From the NCBI GenBank assembly GCA_905214325.1, contig CAJMLT010000019.1, forward strand, positions 1 through 27,660: a DNA stretch of 27,660 nt, written 5' to 3'. Positions 10,644 to 17,994 of this stretch are shown here, one piece after another (position 1 is the stretch's first letter; every line of letters begins with the position of its first letter). The notes under the pieces are model-generated. The model had not been told where the DNA came from, did not search any database, and worked only from the letters and a program-made list of their open reading frames with translations. The position numbers were made by a program, and so were the translations under genes. The stretch comes from an uncultured bacterium (lineage in GTDB: Bacteria > Actinomycetota > Coriobacteriia > Coriobacteriales > Eggerthellaceae).

Positions 10644-10686
10644 AGACCGCGAGGTCGCGAAAACAGCGACCCCGCGGTCTTTCTCC
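10644..10686 (+). terminator. Rho-independent terminator after the holin-family gene
   Basis: AGACCGCG (10644-10651) pairs with CGCGGTCT (10673-10680); after one mismatch GGTCGC (10653-10658) pairs with GCGACC (10666-10671) around a 7-nt A-rich loop. TTCTCC follows. The stem is strong and the U-run moderate. On the other strand no U-run follows, so it serves mainly the plus strand. Confidence 0.8.
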
Positions 10687-10707
10687 AAAAATAATTCGAA
10701 ATCATTC

Positions 10708-11262
10708 CTAGCGAATGTAGGTCGCCTGCACCTGACCAGCGCGGGCGGAAAGCGCCTCGGCATCGTCGGTATAACCAAGCAGCACCACGCACGACACCTG
10801 ATCACCTTCGGAGATGTTGGTTCGCTTACGTACTTCAGGTGTCATAAATGCCAACCCCGGCGCCACGGTATAGCAGCTCCCCAACCCTTGAGCTACCGCC
10901 GCGATAATCATGTTCTCAGCAGCGCATGATGCATTGGCGGCGCCTATAGCTGCACCCTGAATATCTTGTGCCTGTGGCACGCTGATAGCAATAGCGCAGG
11001 GGGCACCGTACGTGGGGTTGTAGCCTTCGATGGAAGCGCGCCCCACCAAAAAGTCGTTGTCGGACGCCAGCATCATGGCTTTGGAAGTGTCGGAAATAGT
11101 AGCAAGTACCTCGGCGTTCGTAATGACGGTAAAAGCGATTTTCCCCGCTCGGGGAGCGCTCATCCCGGCATTGAGAACAGCCTCCAGTTTTTCCGACTCG
11201 ATGGGCCGGTCAAGGTACGAGCGCACACTTTTGCGCTTGGCGATGGCTTCAAATGTTTCCAT
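10708..11262 (-). CDS. Nitroreductase family protein (FMN-dependent)
   Basis: This is a 184-aa nitroreductase-family flavoprotein, which would reduce nitro compounds, quinones or similar electrophiles with NAD(P)H. The N-terminal FMN-binding signature AIAKRKSVRSYLDRPIE (about 5-21) is clear, followed by AGMSAPRAGKIAFTVIT and the C-terminal half with AAENMIIAAVAQGLGSCY, typical of the fold (AxxNMxLAAxxxGLGxC). Start is ATG 11262, 6 nt after AAAGGA; a TTG five codons upstream is less likely. It is divergently transcribed from an HxlR-type regulator across a 137-bp gap with overlapping promoters, the arrangement seen for HypR/hypO- and YodB/yodC-type pairs, so control by that neighbour is likely. 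Substrate is not deducible. Confidence 0.9.
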   Translation of the reverse strand: METFEAIAKRKSVRSYLDRPIESEKLEAVLNAGMSAPRAGKIAFTVITNAEVLATISDTSKAMMLASDNDFLVGRASIEGYNPTYGAPCAIAISVPQAQDIQGAAIGAANASCAAENMIIAAVAQGLGSCYTVAPGLAFMTPEVRKRTNISEGDQVSCVVLLGYTDDAEALSARAGQVQATYIR

Positions 11263-11296
11263 GGTGAATCCTTTCAATGGGTCCTCTTATCGGACA

Positions 11297-11371
11297 TTGA
11301 CTTTGCATGGTATGTATTTAATACTAGGACCTGTTCGCGTATCAAGTACGAAGTTTAAATGTATCTAGTAT
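11297..11371. promoter_or_regulatory. Overlapping divergent promoters and inverted repeat (nitroreductase / HxlR)
   Basis: Plus strand: TTGACT (11297-11302), 17 bp, AATACT (11320-11325) reading to the regulator. Minus strand: TTGATA (11345-11340), 16 bp, TATTAA (11323-11318) reading to the nitroreductase. The two -10 boxes coincide. ATACTAG (11321-11327) and CTAGTAT (11365-11371) form a 7-bp inverted repeat, with GGACAT at 11292-11297 and ATGTCC at 11370-11375 as an outer pair. A regulator bound here could control both directions. Confidence 0.45.
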
Positions 11372-11399
11372 GTCCAAACATACCAACAAAGGAAGTACC

Positions 11400-11732
11400 A
11401 TGGCTGCCTCACCCACCTCCACCGAAGAACTGGAAAGCTGCCCTGTGGCACGCACGCTCAACTTACTGCAGGGCAAGTGGAGCACGCGCGTGCTGTACGA
11501 ACTCCAAAAACAAGACAGCGTACGCTTTGGTGAGCTTGCCCGCATGATAGGCGGCATCACCAACACGGTACTTACCAGCACCTTGCGCGATTTGGAAGCG
11601 AAGGGGCTGGTCAACCGCGTGCAATTCAACGAGATTCCCCCGCATGTCGAATATTCGCTCACCGAAAGCGGTAAAGCGCTCCAAGCGGTTTTCGCGGAAA
11701 TGGCCACGTGGGCACAAACGTACCTGGATTAG
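11400..11732 (+). CDS. HxlR/DUF24 family winged-helix regulator with Cys14
   Basis: This 110-aa regulator has the full HxlR (DUF24) domain: CPVARTLNLLQGKWSTRVLYEL at 14-35, the recognition region RFGELARMIGGITNTVLTSTLRDLEAKGLV (about 42-71) and the wing/end signature VEYSLTESGKAL (83-94). Cys14 is the conserved thiol-sensing cysteine of this family (Cys14 of B. subtilis HypR, Cys6 of YodB, Cys7 of CatR), and no other cysteine is present. I choose ATG 11400 because AAAGGA lies 7 nt upstream; an ATG at 11370 lacks a ribosome site. Divergent from the nitroreductase and 275 bp before the MFS-CBS exporter. It most likely senses quinones, diamide-like or hypohalous stress and regulates the nitroreductase; this role is inferred from family and context. 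Confidence 0.9.
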   Translation: MAASPTSTEELESCPVARTLNLLQGKWSTRVLYELQKQDSVRFGELARMIGGITNTVLTSTLRDLEAKGLVNRVQFNEIPPHVEYSLTESGKALQAVFAEMATWAQTYLD

Positions 11733-11857
11733 CCACACTTTCGCTTACGCCACTCGCCCGATAGGCCGAAAGATAGGCTCCTTGACACCATCACCCCACC
11801 GCACGCGACAAAACCCCTGTGACCGTTTTTTTTGGATCCTTTTCCCAAGCTTCGATT

Positions 11858-12007
11858 TATAATGCATTCCTGTGCCACAAGCACAGGACGACAACCTCAT
11901 ATAACGCAATGCTGCTAACGACACATGTAGTGCTTTCTCGCACGTAAATCTGATTACGGAACAGACCAGCCAACAGGTGTCGTTTCCGTTTTGTCAGAGG
12001 AGGTATT
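11858..12007 (+). promoter_or_regulatory. -10 box and structured ~140-nt leader of the MFS-CBS gene
   Basis: TATAAT (11858-11863) has no matching -35. At the predicted RNA 5' end is a perfect hairpin CCTGTGC/GCACAGG (11869-11875/11881-11887). A 12-codon reading frame runs from ATG 11909 to TAA 11947. AACGACAC (11917-11924), inside it, pairs perfectly with GTGTCGTT (11977-11984); the rival stem ACGGAA (11956-11961)/TTCCGT (11984-11989) excludes it. ACCTC (11893-11897) can pair with GAGGT of the ribosome site (12000-12004). The layout resembles a translation-attenuation leader, but no Shine-Dalgarno precedes the short frame closely. The stretch 11733-11857 shows no gene. Confidence 0.4.
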
Positions 12008-13900
12008 TTGTCTACCAGTAGCTTCGATGAGCGAAAGCTCATCGCCGTCGCCGCGTTCGCGGCATTTCTCGCAACATTCAACGAGACGTTTTTGAATGTG
12101 GGCTTCACGCCCATCATGGTCGATCTTGGCGTTGATGTCAGCACCGTTCAATGGCTGGCGACCGCATATATGCTGGGCGCAGCCATCATGGTCCCCATCT
12201 CCGCATTCGCCTACCGCAGCATCCCAACGCGACCGCTGTTCTGCGCGACAGTCGCCCTCCTGGTTTTGGGCAGCGTTATCGGTGCACTTGCTCCCAACTT
12301 CGAAGTGCTTCTTGCGGGACGTATCGTGCAGGCGCTCGGCACCGGAATGCTCATCCCCATCGGCATGAACATCACACTGGAGGCTGCCCCGCGCGAGAAA
12401 TTAGGTCTTTACATGGGCGTCATGGGATCGATGACTACGCTGGGTCCTTCGCTCTCCATTATCGCCGCAGGACTGCTGCTCTCGTTTTTTCATTGGAGGG
12501 TGCTTCTCTGGGTCTTCGGTGGTCTGGCTTTACTCTGCCTGATTCTTGGTGCTGCACTTCTTGAAAACATTGCACATCTTGTCAAACCACGGCTTGACAC
12601 GACATCGGTTGTTCTTGTGAGTCTCGGGTTGGTGGCCTTGCTCTATGGCATCTCAACGGTGCTCTCGGGATCGGGTGCATTGGCGATTATGGCCATCATT
12701 GTAGGCATGGTCTTGCTGGCGGCGTTCGCGCGTCGCCAGGGCCGACTCGAGCAGCCACTTATCAACCTGTCACCACTCAAGGTGCCGGCGTTCGCGATTG
12801 GCGTGATCCTCAACATGATCGCCCTCATCGTCATGTTTGCCATGAACATCCTTATTCCCACCTACATGCAAAGTATTATGGAATCAAGCTCGCTTATGGC
12901 ATCGCTTGCTCTGTTTCCGGCGATCATGCTCTCCTGCATAGTGTCTCCACTAGCCGGACGCCTCTATGACAACTATGGCGTGGGAAAGCTCCTTTTGTTG
13001 GGTTTTGGGCTGGTGTGTGTATTCAGCACTGCGCTCTCGTTTGCCATCTCCCAATGGTCGGTGCTTTTGATAGCCGTCCTATACGTGCCGGTTATCTGTG
13101 GATGCGCGCTGATCATCGGTCCGGTGCAATCGTTCGCCCTCTCCAGTTTGCCACCCGAGAACAACCCTCATGGTGTCACGGTGATGAGTACGGGATTTCA
13201 AGTGGCGGGATGCTTGGGTTCATCGATCTTCACAGGCGTATACGCCTCGGTTTTGGCTGGCAGCTTGTCAAACGGCACTGCGGCATCCGAAGCAGGATCG
13301 CTGAGCTTCTTGGCTGCAGGCATACTTGCGGCGGTCTTTGCTCTGGTGGGGCTCCTTTTCGCGGTAAAAGAGAGCACCCTGGAAAAGAAGCGGGCGAACA
13401 CCGGCAGCGCCACAAGTCAGGAACAACCGGATAAATTCTCTTTGCGCACCCTCATGAAACGCGACGTTTACCGTGTTAGGGAAGACGATTCAGTCGCCAG
13501 TGTTCTTAGGCTGTTGGTGGACCGACAGGTTTCCGGCGTGCCGGTAGTGAACGGCGAGGACTGGCCTGTCGGCTTCATTTCCGATGGCGACATCATGCGC
13601 TATCTCGCGGACCAACATGCATCTTTCACCAGTGTTTACTCTTTCTCCCTTGAGCTCGAAAACAGCCAACCGGACAAGAAACTCGCCGAACTTATCGCCC
13701 TGCCTGTTTCCGCCCTAGGCGTCGGTAAGGTGATTTCCGTGCATATAGACGATGATCTCGGCGAAGTATGCAAGGTGTTGGCCGACCATCATCTCAAGAA
13801 GGTGATCGTGCTTGAAGCGGGAAAGATGGTAGGCATTCTCAACAGGTCGAACATTACAAAATACCTCGTGAGTGGCTATCTTGATGCACGGCAGGCGTGA
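12008..13900 (+). CDS. MFS (DHA2-type) exporter fused to a C-terminal tandem CBS domain
   Basis: The first ~455 residues are a major facilitator drug-exporter-like domain with about 14 hydrophobic segments; FNETFLNVGFTPI (24-36) matches the DHA2 motif D1 (LDxTIVNVALP) with Asn-Glu in place of Asp, RIVQALGTGMLIP (105-117) matches motif B, and LGPSLSIIAAG (145-155) a relaxed motif C. After a hydrophilic linker (455-478) two CBS motifs follow: about 480-537 (VPVVNGEDWPVGFISDGDIM) and about 568-625 (GKMVGILNRSNI). CBS pairs bind adenine nucleotides or related ligands, so transport may be gated by cell energy or a nucleotide signal. TTG start at 12008 lies just after AGAGGAGGT. CBS pairs on MFS proteins are uncommon; the frame is continuous, so this is not an annotation artefact. 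Substrate unknown. Confidence 0.9.
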   Translation: MSTSSFDERKLIAVAAFAAFLATFNETFLNVGFTPIMVDLGVDVSTVQWLATAYMLGAAIMVPISAFAYRSIPTRPLFCATVALLVLGSVIGALAPNFEVLLAGRIVQALGTGMLIPIGMNITLEAAPREKLGLYMGVMGSMTTLGPSLSIIAAGLLLSFFHWRVLLWVFGGLALLCLILGAALLENIAHLVKPRLDTTSVVLVSLGLVALLYGISTVLSGSGALAIMAIIVGMVLLAAFARRQGRLEQPLINLSPLKVPAFAIGVILNMIALIVMFAMNILIPTYMQSIMESSSLMASLALFPAIMLSCIVSPLAGRLYDNYGVGKLLLLGFGLVCVFSTALSFAISQWSVLLIAVLYVPVICGCALIIGPVQSFALSSLPPENNPHGVTVMSTGFQVAGCLGSSIFTGVYASVLAGSLSNGTAASEAGSLSFLAAGILAAVFALVGLLFAVKESTLEKKRANTGSATSQEQPDKFSLRTLMKRDVYRVREDDSVASVLRLLVDRQVSGVPVVNGEDWPVGFISDGDIMRYLADQHASFTSVYSFSLELENSQPDKKLAELIALPVSALGVGKVISVHIDDDLGEVCKVLADHHLKKVIVLEAGKMVGILNRSNITKYLVSGYLDARQA

Positions 13901-13977
13901 AACGACACCTGCCAAAGCACCCCTGAAGTTTCGCATCCGGGCTTCACCGTCCGGCTATGCCGAGCTCTCCCCGCTCG

Positions 13978-14289
13978 CTAGCGTTTCTTTTTCAACGCCG
14001 GCAACTCCGCCCACATGGCGTCCACCACGTGGCTGACGAGCGCCCGATCGTCACTCTCCACCGAAGTCATCATCGACCCACCCTCATAGTTCAACTGCTG
14101 CGGCGCATTGGGCAGCAGCAGTTGAACGGAGTCGGTTGTCTTGATGAGAAAGCGGTCATCATAGATACCGCCGAATACCTTATCGCGACAATAGAGAACA
14201 TATTCGCCCATCATCTTCCGATGGCGGATGCCGTCAACGTCCCCTAGAAGATCGAGGACGTACTCTAAACACTCTTCAGTCGACGCCAT
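13978..14289 (-). CDS. TfoX N-terminal domain protein
   Basis: This is a 103-aa protein consisting only of the TfoX/Sxy N-terminal domain: RKMMGEYVLYCRDKVFGGIYDDRFLIK (about 24-50) carries the MMGEYxLYxxxKxxGGIYDDRxLxK signature, and ANAPQQ/YEGGSMM-like text and the Val-Asp-Ala-Met-Trp C-terminus also fit. The C-terminal half of Haemophilus TfoX (competence activator) is absent; short stand-alone members are common and of unknown function, so no competence role is claimed. Start ATG 14289 has AAAGGCGG 7 nt upstream; ATG 14307, overlapping the preceding gene stop as TGATG, is an alternative. Probably co-translated with the small gene upstream. Confidence 0.85.
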   Translation of the reverse strand: MASTEECLEYVLDLLGDVDGIRHRKMMGEYVLYCRDKVFGGIYDDRFLIKTTDSVQLLLPNAPQQLNYEGGSMMTSVESDDRALVSHVVDAMWAELPALKKKR

Positions 14290-14306
14290 CACGCATCCGC
14301 CTTTCA

Positions 14307-14516
14307 TCACAATTGGATCAAGCCGTAGTCTCTGTAGCGTTGCATCAAGTTTGAAAGTTGCATCTTCGAGGCAAGTAGCTGTTTGAACGTCACCGTCTTC
14401 GTGCGCCCTTGCGACTTCTGTTCTTCGAGCATTCTTACCACCTCGGTAAGTTCGGCGTCAGCGTCTTCGAGCATCCGCTCGAACGCAGCAAGTCGTAACT
14501 TCATCGCATCGTCCAT
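14307..14516 (-). CDS. Small helical protein of unknown function
   Basis: I do not recognise this 69-aa protein. It is highly charged and predicted almost wholly helical, with regular Leu/Met spacing (AAFERMLEDADAELTEVVRMLEE) that could make a short coiled coil, followed by a basic stretch (QGRTKTVTFKQLL) and a second helix ending in DYGLIQL. Support for it as a gene: ATG 14516 is 7 nt after GGAGG; the stop overlaps the possible start of the TfoX_N gene by one base (TGATG), suggesting a two-gene unit; it lies 92 bp downstream of the 5'-nucleotidase gene on the same strand. It might be a partner of the TfoX_N protein, which is guesswork. Confidence 0.65.
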   Translation of the reverse strand: MDDAMKLRLAAFERMLEDADAELTEVVRMLEEQKSQGRTKTVTFKQLLASKMQLSNLMQRYRDYGLIQL

Positions 14517-14608
14517 AGTGCCCCCTCCGCGTGGCAGCATCTATTCGTTTTCCACCCGTTTCAAAACGGTTTTTCACTCGTCATCTCAAACAGAATACCG
14601 CATGGAAC

Positions 14609-16441
14609 CTACCGGTGCCGTGCGGATCTCGCCCCGGACGAAGCGCGCAGCGCACAGCCGGCGGTCATTGCTGCAGCAAGTGCACAAACCAACAGTGCCA
14701 TACCGGTCGCTTGGAAATCGCCCGTCCGGGCAAGGATCGTCGCCTTCTCCTCATCATCCGGGTTCACCCGCACGTCATCTGCCGACGGAGAGTCGGGTTT
14801 CGCATCGGTAACGGTGCCGCTGAGTGGATACACGAGACTCTCCCAGTTGTCTTCACCCACGAATTTACGCAGGGCCTCTTCACACGTGCCCCACTCACCT
14901 GTCAATGTCATACTGGAAAGCTGCCCATATTCCGTCGTCAGCGTGGGAATGTAGCTACTCATCGCAACGGTATAGGTTCGCGCTGGATCAAGAGGTTCGC
15001 CGTCCACCTGAGCCGAGACCACACGCGACCCTTCGGGTTGGCTCCTATCGATGACGAGCGTCACACCACCGACGACCAACACGCTTCCGGAATTGTCCGG
15101 CCATTGATATTGGTAAGGGTCCTGTCCCTCGGCGATCGCCTGCTTCTGCTTGTCGTACACCTCGTTGCACCGTTGGCTTATCTCAAGGGAATGCTCGATC
15201 ATACCAAGCACATCGAGACCCCTCATGCGATACGTGGAAAGCGTGTTGCCGTAGGGGGAAATACTCAACATATCCCCCGCCGTCACGATGCCGATGGGTA
15301 CACCACCACGGATGCCGCCTGCGTTTTCGAAGGCGATATCGGCTTTCGTCTCGTCGAGGTACGACGCCGTCACCATATGGCCTAACGCCTGATCGGAGGT
15401 GCGGATATCTTCCCAGCTGTAGGGATAACTTTGCGAACTTGTGCCGAGAGGCTCATCGAGAACACCGGCTTCCTCGCTCTTGATGGTTGCGATCAGAGCG
15501 TCCGCATCGGCATCCGACTTGTTCACCGCATCGGCCGGAGAAAGCACCGTTTCGGAAGAGCCGACGCAAACGACGTTTTCAGCCGATGCATCTGCCGCCA
15601 CCCCGTATTCGACGTTCAATGTAAGCACGCCGGCATTCTTCAAGTAGTAGCCCGCCTCGACGACGGGAATCCGAACGCCCTCGACATTTTCAACCGTTTC
15701 ATTCATGAGAACATGCTCATGGCCCGCGATAACCGCATCGATATTGGAAGTTCCAGCCGCAAAAATCTGCGGATCCTTATTGTGCGTGAGGGCGATGACG
15801 ACGTCGCAACCCTGTTGCTCCTTAAGCGTTTTCGCCACCGCATTCGCATACGCGGAAGGGTCTTCGAACACAACGCCTTCGACATTTGCCGGCGCGGTCG
15901 AACCATGGAAGCTCTCATCGATGACGCCGAGCACGCCCACCTTCAGCGTCGCTCCGTCCTCAAGCGTGACCTCTTTCACGATAGAGGGATCCGAGAAATA
16001 GGGATTGCCGCTTTTGTCCACCACATTGGCAGCCAGCACGCTGAAACCATAGGTGTCGTCGAGCGTCCGTAATTGCGCAGATCCGTAGCTCCAATCGTGG
16101 TTGCCGGGCGTCATAGCGTCATATCCCAACAGATTCATGAGCCGCGCGATGCTCTCGCCCTGCTGAACCGTGGCAAACGACTGACCATGGAATGTGTCAC
16201 CCGCGTCCAACAATACATCGGGATCCTCCCCATCCACCAGCGCCTTCAAGGGAGACAGCCCGATGCACGACCCTTGTTTGTAGTCGTAATACCCATGCAT
16301 ATCGTTTGTGTGCATGATGGTTATGGTTCCCGTTTCCGCATACGCCACGGTTGCGCCGCACAGGTAAAACAAGCCGGTGAGCACCACTACGAAGAAGGTG
16401 CCTAGGATGTTTTTCGACCACGTTTTCAAGCTTTGGCACAT
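14609..16441 (-). CDS. Secreted 5'-nucleotidase/2',3'-cyclic phosphodiesterase with LARTG wall-anchor signal
   Basis: The 610-aa protein is a two-domain metallophosphatase/5'-nucleotidase that would dephosphorylate extracellular nucleotides. In order: signal peptide (hydrophobic 12-33, cleavage after AYA 35), metallophosphatase motifs HTNDMHG (44-50), DAGDTFHG (79-86), TPGNHDWSYG (111-120), LTHNK and AGHEH, all metal ligands present; then the 5'-nucleotidase C-terminal substrate domain (NAGGIRGGVP, TAGDMLSISPYGN). The C-terminus is LARTGD (570-575), a hydrophobic helix and basic ASSGARSARHR tail: a sortase signal of the LAxTG type. ATG 16441 follows AAGGGAG by 5 nt. It is 30 bp downstream of the DUF5684 gene. 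The same LARTGD motif ends the 1634-aa surface protein, so both probably use one sortase. Confidence 0.93.
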   Translation of the reverse strand: MCQSLKTWSKNILGTFFVVVLTGLFYLCGATVAYAETGTITIMHTNDMHGYYDYKQGSCIGLSPLKALVDGEDPDVLLDAGDTFHGQSFATVQQGESIARLMNLLGYDAMTPGNHDWSYGSAQLRTLDDTYGFSVLAANVVDKSGNPYFSDPSIVKEVTLEDGATLKVGVLGVIDESFHGSTAPANVEGVVFEDPSAYANAVAKTLKEQQGCDVVIALTHNKDPQIFAAGTSNIDAVIAGHEHVLMNETVENVEGVRIPVVEAGYYLKNAGVLTLNVEYGVAADASAENVVCVGSSETVLSPADAVNKSDADADALIATIKSEEAGVLDEPLGTSSQSYPYSWEDIRTSDQALGHMVTASYLDETKADIAFENAGGIRGGVPIGIVTAGDMLSISPYGNTLSTYRMRGLDVLGMIEHSLEISQRCNEVYDKQKQAIAEGQDPYQYQWPDNSGSVLVVGGVTLVIDRSQPEGSRVVSAQVDGEPLDPARTYTVAMSSYIPTLTTEYGQLSSMTLTGEWGTCEEALRKFVGEDNWESLVYPLSGTVTDAKPDSPSADDVRVNPDDEEKATILARTGDFQATGMALLVCALAAAMTAGCALRASSGARSARHR

Positions 16442-16471
16442 GGCGCTCCCTTGACCCCTTGATCCTGCTCG

Positions 16472-16990
16472 CTACTTCTGCGGACCTACGTATTTCGCGC
16501 TGCCGAAGCCCAAGATAAGCGTGATGATATTGGGGGAAAAGATCATCAAAACACCCATACCCGTTCCCTTGCCGTAGGCCTTGGCCGTCTTCAGGCAGTA
16601 GCGAACGATCCAGATGAGAAGCACGATACCCGCGACGGCAGACAGCAACAACAGGAAGGGATTGGAGCTGAAGTCCACGTTCAGAGTGGTGTCGTTGATG
16701 CCTATCTGCAACATGCCGTGCGCGATGCTGTAGACGATCAGCGAAACAAGGAAGATCCAAAAGTTCTTCGTGTCCCACCATAGCTTGAACCCGATGTAGT
16801 CAGCATAGACGGGGATGATCGATTTCCAGCCGGCTTCGCCTGCTTTCGTGAACATCTTCCAGCGAGCGACAACCAACAATACCCAGAAGGCCAGCAAAAG
16901 CGCCAACATAGTGACTATGCCCATACCGGCTATTGCCAACGCAATGGGATCGGTCACAGCAACACCATTGATGGTTGCATTTGTATTCAT
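16472..16990 (-). CDS. DUF5684-type multi-pass membrane protein
   Basis: This is a 172-aa protein with about four hydrophobic segments (roughly 18-42, 76-97, 109-128, 146-163). The motif FTKAGEAGWKSIIPVYADYIGFKLWW (about 47-72) is the hallmark of DUF5684-like proteins (KAGxxGWxxxIPIYNxY), a family of unknown function often found beside secreted or wall proteins and sometimes mislabelled signal peptidase I. ATG 16990 is 6 nt after AGGA in CGATAGGAG. It is the first gene of a likely two-gene unit with the 5'-nucleotidase (30 bp apart) and lies downstream of a terminator separating it from the LytTR regulator gene. Confidence 0.7.
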   Translation of the reverse strand: MNTNATINGVAVTDPIALAIAGMGIVTMLALLLAFWVLLVVARWKMFTKAGEAGWKSIIPVYADYIGFKLWWDTKNFWIFLVSLIVYSIAHGMLQIGINDTTLNVDFSSNPFLLLLSAVAGIVLLIWIVRYCLKTAKAYGKGTGMGVLMIFSPNIITLILGFGSAKYVGPQK

Positions 16991-17019
16991 GGAGACTCCT
17001 ATCGTCGAGTTTTGAAAAC

Positions 17020-17055
17020 GGGAAGAAAAGGGCTTTTTCCGCGTAACGGAAAGCC
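17020..17055 (-). terminator. Terminator between the LytTR gene and the DUF5684 gene
   Basis: Read on the minus strand, GGCTTTCCG (17055-17047) pairs with CGGAAAAAGCC (17041-17031) with two bulged A residues, followed by CTTTTCTTCCC (17030-17020). A second perfect inverted repeat, TCGTGA/TCACGA (17071-17076/17081-17086), lies just before it. It may terminate the regulator transcript, or act as an attenuator if the DUF5684 gene shares that transcript. Confidence 0.55.
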
Positions 17056-17169
17056 ACCATGAAAAGCATATCGTGAAGCATCACGAGCGCTATGGAAAAC
17101 ATCATCAACCCGAAACGAACGAGGCCCAAAACGCAACGAGCCACAGCTCCCTTGCGACGTTTTCCCAGT

Positions 17170-17994
17170 TTATACACGCAGTTCGCTTCGCACGGATGCA
17201 AGGCGCTTTTTCGCAAGGGGGCATTCGTACCCATCGTCAAGACGAAGCGTCGAGCCGCGAATTTCGGTCACATGGCTTTTGTTGACCAAAGCCGATCGGT
17301 GCGTACGCACAAATCCTTTACCCATTTTCTCCTCAAGCTGCTCCAACGACCCGCGCACGACGAACTCGCCCTGGGAATGACGAACACGGTACCGGGGGCC
17401 GTCCGACTCCACGCACAGTATTTCGCTCCGATGAAGGAAATGGGTGCATCCGACGACATCATTGAACTCGAACTTCGCCCCACGCATACCCTGAATATCG
17501 AAGTTGTCATTGAGGAATCGAACGGCATCTTCGCCAAGCGGCAAAGGAGGGGCTACCGCATTGTCGTCGGTCGCATTCGAAACATGCAGATGAACGATAC
17601 GCGGGCCCTCGGTCGTGTTGGCCCATACATAGGTCGCATGCTGGACGAAGGGCAGAATCGCTTCCTTTCCGGACGTCTCGCACATCACCGAATAGACCGC
17701 GCTCACTATCCAAACACTGTCGTACTTTCGGGCCCGCCACTGCTCGTCGGCAACGGCGAGAACCGTATCGTATTCGGGCTTCAGTATGTCCTTCATATCC
17801 TGCAAGCTCGATGCAACCTGGCAGCTGAACGGCCCCAGCCATTCGATAGTCTCCGACATGTACCGACAGGCAGCGTCCATGTCACGCATGACATAATGAT
17901 CAAACAGCGATTGCCTCGAAAGCCTGATGAGGCTCTGACCTGGCAAGCTCGTCGATTCAGGATGGATATCAACTCGCACGTTTGACTCCCGCAT
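17170..17994 (-). CDS. LytTR-domain transcriptional regulator with SnoaL-like N-terminal domain
   Basis: This 274-aa regulator ends in a LytTR DNA-binding domain (about 174-272): KFEFNDVVGCTHFLHRSEILCVES, then the GSLEQLEEKMGKGFVRTHRSALVNKSHVTEI block with the family's FxRxHRSxxVN core (about 227-239). The N-terminal part (about 25-130) is not a response-regulator receiver; its pattern FDHYVMRDMDAACRYMSETIEWLG resembles SnoaL/NTF2-like folds, which bind small hydrophobic ligands. It lacks a phospho-acceptor receiver, so it is likely a one-component ligand sensor. Start ATG 17994 is 6 nt after GAGAGGG; the frame extends six codons to a TTG. It is divergent from the 612-aa wall protein gene, its likely target. 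SnoaL assignment is moderate confidence; LytTR is high. Confidence 0.85.
   Translation of the reverse strand: MRESNVRVDIHPESTSLPGQSLIRLSRQSLFDHYVMRDMDAACRYMSETIEWLGPFSCQVASSLQDMKDILKPEYDTVLAVADEQWRARKYDSVWIVSAVYSVMCETSGKEAILPFVQHATYVWANTTEGPRIVHLHVSNATDDNAVAPPLPLGEDAVRFLNDNFDIQGMRGAKFEFNDVVGCTHFLHRSEILCVESDGPRYRVRHSQGEFVVRGSLEQLEEKMGKGFVRTHRSALVNKSHVTEIRGSTLRLDDGYECPLAKKRLASVRSELRV

Noticed and set aside
13901..13977. Terminator after the MFS-CBS gene
   Set aside because: Only 4-5 bp stems without a U-tract are seen; not enough to call.
14556..14575. CCGTTTCAAAACGG followed by TTTTT, terminator-like on the plus strand
   Set aside because: The stem is short and there is no plus-strand gene upstream to end; both flanking genes read on the minus strand.
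16900..17176. Hydrophobic minus-strand frame after the LytTR gene (GTG overlapping its stop)
   Set aside because: It has helix-like segments, but no Shine-Dalgarno; it crosses a terminator-like hairpin and then overlaps the well-supported DUF5684 gene.
17092..17985. Plus-strand open frame of 297 codons
   Set aside because: It is antisense to the LytTR regulator, whose C-terminal domain is unmistakable.
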